Assembly: GCF_004795035.1 (NCBI RefSeq)
Contig: NZ_SSBK01000001.1
Location: 62,001-126,000 of the forward strand
Direction: 5' to 3'
DNA length: 64,000 bases
From: Streptomyces sp. A0958
GTDB lineage: Bacteria; Actinomycetota; Actinomycetes; Streptomycetales; Streptomycetaceae
Below are positions 61,777 to 64,000 of this stretch, piece by piece. Position 1 is the first letter of the stretch; every line of letters starts with the position of its first letter. Under the pieces are notes generated by a model. That model made no database searches. It was given only the letters and a program-made list of their open reading frames with translations, and was not told the DNA's origin. The translations under genes were made by a program, and so were the position numbers.

Positions 61777-62289
61777 ATGACGCCCGACCGCAGCTCCGCC
61801 CCCGCCCCCTTCGCCACGCCCCGCCTCGACGCCCTGCCCCTGCGGGTGGCGCACGCGGACGAGATGGCCGCCGTGCTGGCCGACCCCGCCCTGCACGCCT
61901 TCACGGGAGGCGCCCCGGAGACCGTCGAGGCCCTGCGGGCGCGGTACGTACGGCAGACCACCGGTTCGCCGGACCCCGGCGAGCTGTGGTGGAACTGGGT
62001 GCTGCGGGAGCGGGAGACCGGCCGGCTGGTCGGCTATGTGCAGGCCAGCGTGCGCGGCGGGCGGGCCGAGATCGCCTGGGTGGTGGGGGTGGAGTGGCAG
62101 GGGCGGGGGTACGCCCGGGAAGCGGCCCGGGGACTGGTCGCCCACCTGCGCGCAACCGGCGTACGGACCGTCGTCGCCCACATCCACCCCGAGCACGCCG
62201 CGTCCGCGGCCGTGGCCGCAGGGGCCGGTCTGGAGCGGACCGGGGAGTGGGAGGACGGCGAGGAGCGGTGGCGGCTGGGCGGGGGGTGA
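61777..62289 (+). CDS. GNAT N-acetyltransferase (RimJ/RimL type)
   Basis: A 170-residue acetyltransferase. LRVAHADEMAAVLADPALHA and FTGGAPETVEALRARYVRQT precede the acetyl-CoA loop EWQGRGYAREAARGLVAHLR (R-x-x-G-x-G/A core). Substrate unknown. Stop is 3 bp from the stop of the convergent Uma2 gene. Confidence 0.88.
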   Translation: MTPDRSSAPAPFATPRLDALPLRVAHADEMAAVLADPALHAFTGGAPETVEALRARYVRQTTGSPDPGELWWNWVLRERETGRLVGYVQASVRGGRAEIAWVVGVEWQGRGYAREAARGLVAHLRATGVRTVVAHIHPEHAASAAVAAGAGLERTGEWEDGEERWRLGGG

Positions 62290-62292
62290 GCC

Positions 62293-62919
62293 TCAGGCTT
62301 CGGGCGTACGGGGCTTGGCCCGGCCCGCCTGGATCAGCTCGGCGACATCGAGACTCACCTCGCCGCCGATCGAGGCGGGCAACGGCGCCTGCTGGCCGGG
62401 GGCGTACACCTCGTGGCGGTCGTACGAGCCGCCCAGCGGTTCCGTCAGGACGTGAACGCGGCCGTGTTTCCGGTCGAGGATCACGTAGACGGGGACCTTT
62501 GCCTCGGCGTACGCGGCGACCTTGTGCCGCAGGTCGCTGTTGTAGTTGCTGGAGGTGACCTCCAGGACCAGACGGAAGACGGCCGGGTCGTAGCTGTTGT
62601 TCTCGATCAGGTGCTCATCGAAATGTGCGTCGACCAGGGCCAGGTCGGGGATCGCGTAGTCCTCCGGACCGCCCGGCAGCCATAGGCCGATGCCTTGGAG
62701 GACTGCCGTCTCCCCGTCGTCGAGTCCGGCCATGATGAACGGGCGCATGAGCTTGGTCAGAGCGCGGGCGTGCGGGCCGTCCAGGGGTGGGGCCACGGTG
62801 ATGACGCCTCCGATGATCTCGACGCGATAGCCGGGATGCTGCTCCGCGAGCCTGTTGGCCGTGACGAGCAGGGGCCTCGGGCCATCGTCACAGGGGTGCT
62901 CGACTGCTGCTGCAGACAT
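62293..62919 (-). CDS. Uma2-family putative endonuclease
   Basis: A 208-residue PD-(D/E)XK-fold protein. YRVEIIGGVITVAPPLDGPH, AIPDLALVDAHFDE, LVLEVTSSNYNSDLRHKVAA and YAEAKVPVYVILDRKHGRVH match Uma2 (DUF820), with the Asp (PDL), Glu (LEV) and Lys (RHK) positions in place. AGGAGG is six bases before the ATG. Abundant in Streptomyces and without known targets. Confidence 0.92.
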   Translation of the reverse strand: MSAAAVEHPCDDGPRPLLVTANRLAEQHPGYRVEIIGGVITVAPPLDGPHARALTKLMRPFIMAGLDDGETAVLQGIGLWLPGGPEDYAIPDLALVDAHFDEHLIENNSYDPAVFRLVLEVTSSNYNSDLRHKVAAYAEAKVPVYVILDRKHGRVHVLTEPLGGSYDRHEVYAPGQQAPLPASIGGEVSLDVAELIQAGRAKPRTPEA

Positions 62920-63033
62920 TGCGGGCCTCCTGGAATGGGCTGGTGTCGAGACCATCTTCGTAGGGCGGAACGGCCGCGGACCGTGTTTCTGGCATATGCC
63001 ACTCGGTGGAGTGAAGTCGCCGGGTGAAGCAGA

Positions 63034-63070
63034 AACGGCCCTGCACACCTCGACGGTGCGCAGGGCCGTT
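63034..63070 (-). terminator. serC terminator
   Basis: AACGGCCCTGC (63034-63044) pairs with GCAGGGCCGTT (63060-63070), an 11-bp perfect stem 15 bp beyond the serC stop. Confidence 0.82.
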
Positions 63071-63084
63071 TAGGGGCGTACGGG

Positions 63085-64000
<916 letters not shown>

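Overview
The window is high-GC actinobacterial chromosome, almost certainly from a Streptomyces: codon third positions are nearly all G/C, GTG and TTG starts are common, and gene content is genus-typical (futalosine menaquinone genes, HelD/HelR, DUF397 and Scr1-type HTH pairs, DUF3027, DUF2771, DUF2530). The order from an RpiR/MurR-type regulator through mqnD-mqnB to serC matches, from memory, the SCO43xx core region of S. coelicolor. No tRNA, rRNA, CRISPR array or intact transposon was seen.

Layout. 1-4.5 kb: phosphosugar regulator (cut by the window), DUF4031 pair, MFS exporter, HD hydrolase, mycothiol-dependent-type enzyme. 4.6-6.2 kb: lower-GC block with an intact HD protein, a 5'-truncated regulator and a 5'-truncated acetyltransferase, which looks like a deletion scar. 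6.3-9.5 kb: copper P-type ATPase with a CsoR-type operator, divergent from cutC. 9.5-12.6 kb: GH9 cellulase preceded by two CebR-type operators. 12.7-20.1 kb: HelR-like RNA polymerase recycling ATPase, XPB-type helicase and helicase-associated protein. 20.2-36 kb: conserved core genes including mqnB/mqnD, a sacsin-like GHKL protein, a second P-type ATPase and a purine permease. 36-44.5 kb: MarR/MFS unit, aldo/keto reductase, proline iminopeptidase, a three-gene SRPBCC-DUF4166-TetR operon with twin operators, and an exonuclease/phosphatase-fold protein carrying a 60-bp coding minisatellite.

44.6-59.4 kb is accessory. It holds a translationally coupled AAA ATPase + TOPRIM-like gene pair (best candidate for a defence system), two Scr1-type HTH modules (one with DUF6879, one with DUF397), a chloramphenicol acetyltransferase homologue, and two more deletion scars: a VOC gene and a NUDIX gene fused tail to tail, and a DUF3800 gene with an internal deletion. 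59.5-64 kb returns to core-like genes and ends inside serC.

Between genes there are many copies of a GTCCTCAA-CGCCGGAC hairpin box. Three copies of a roughly 240-bp composite element share conserved flanks around a long hairpin whose stem sequence differs completely in one copy. Several repressor genes sit beside clean inverted repeats (RpiR, CsoR, CebR, TetR, MarR and cupin-HTH types), so much of the regulation here can be proposed from sequence alone.
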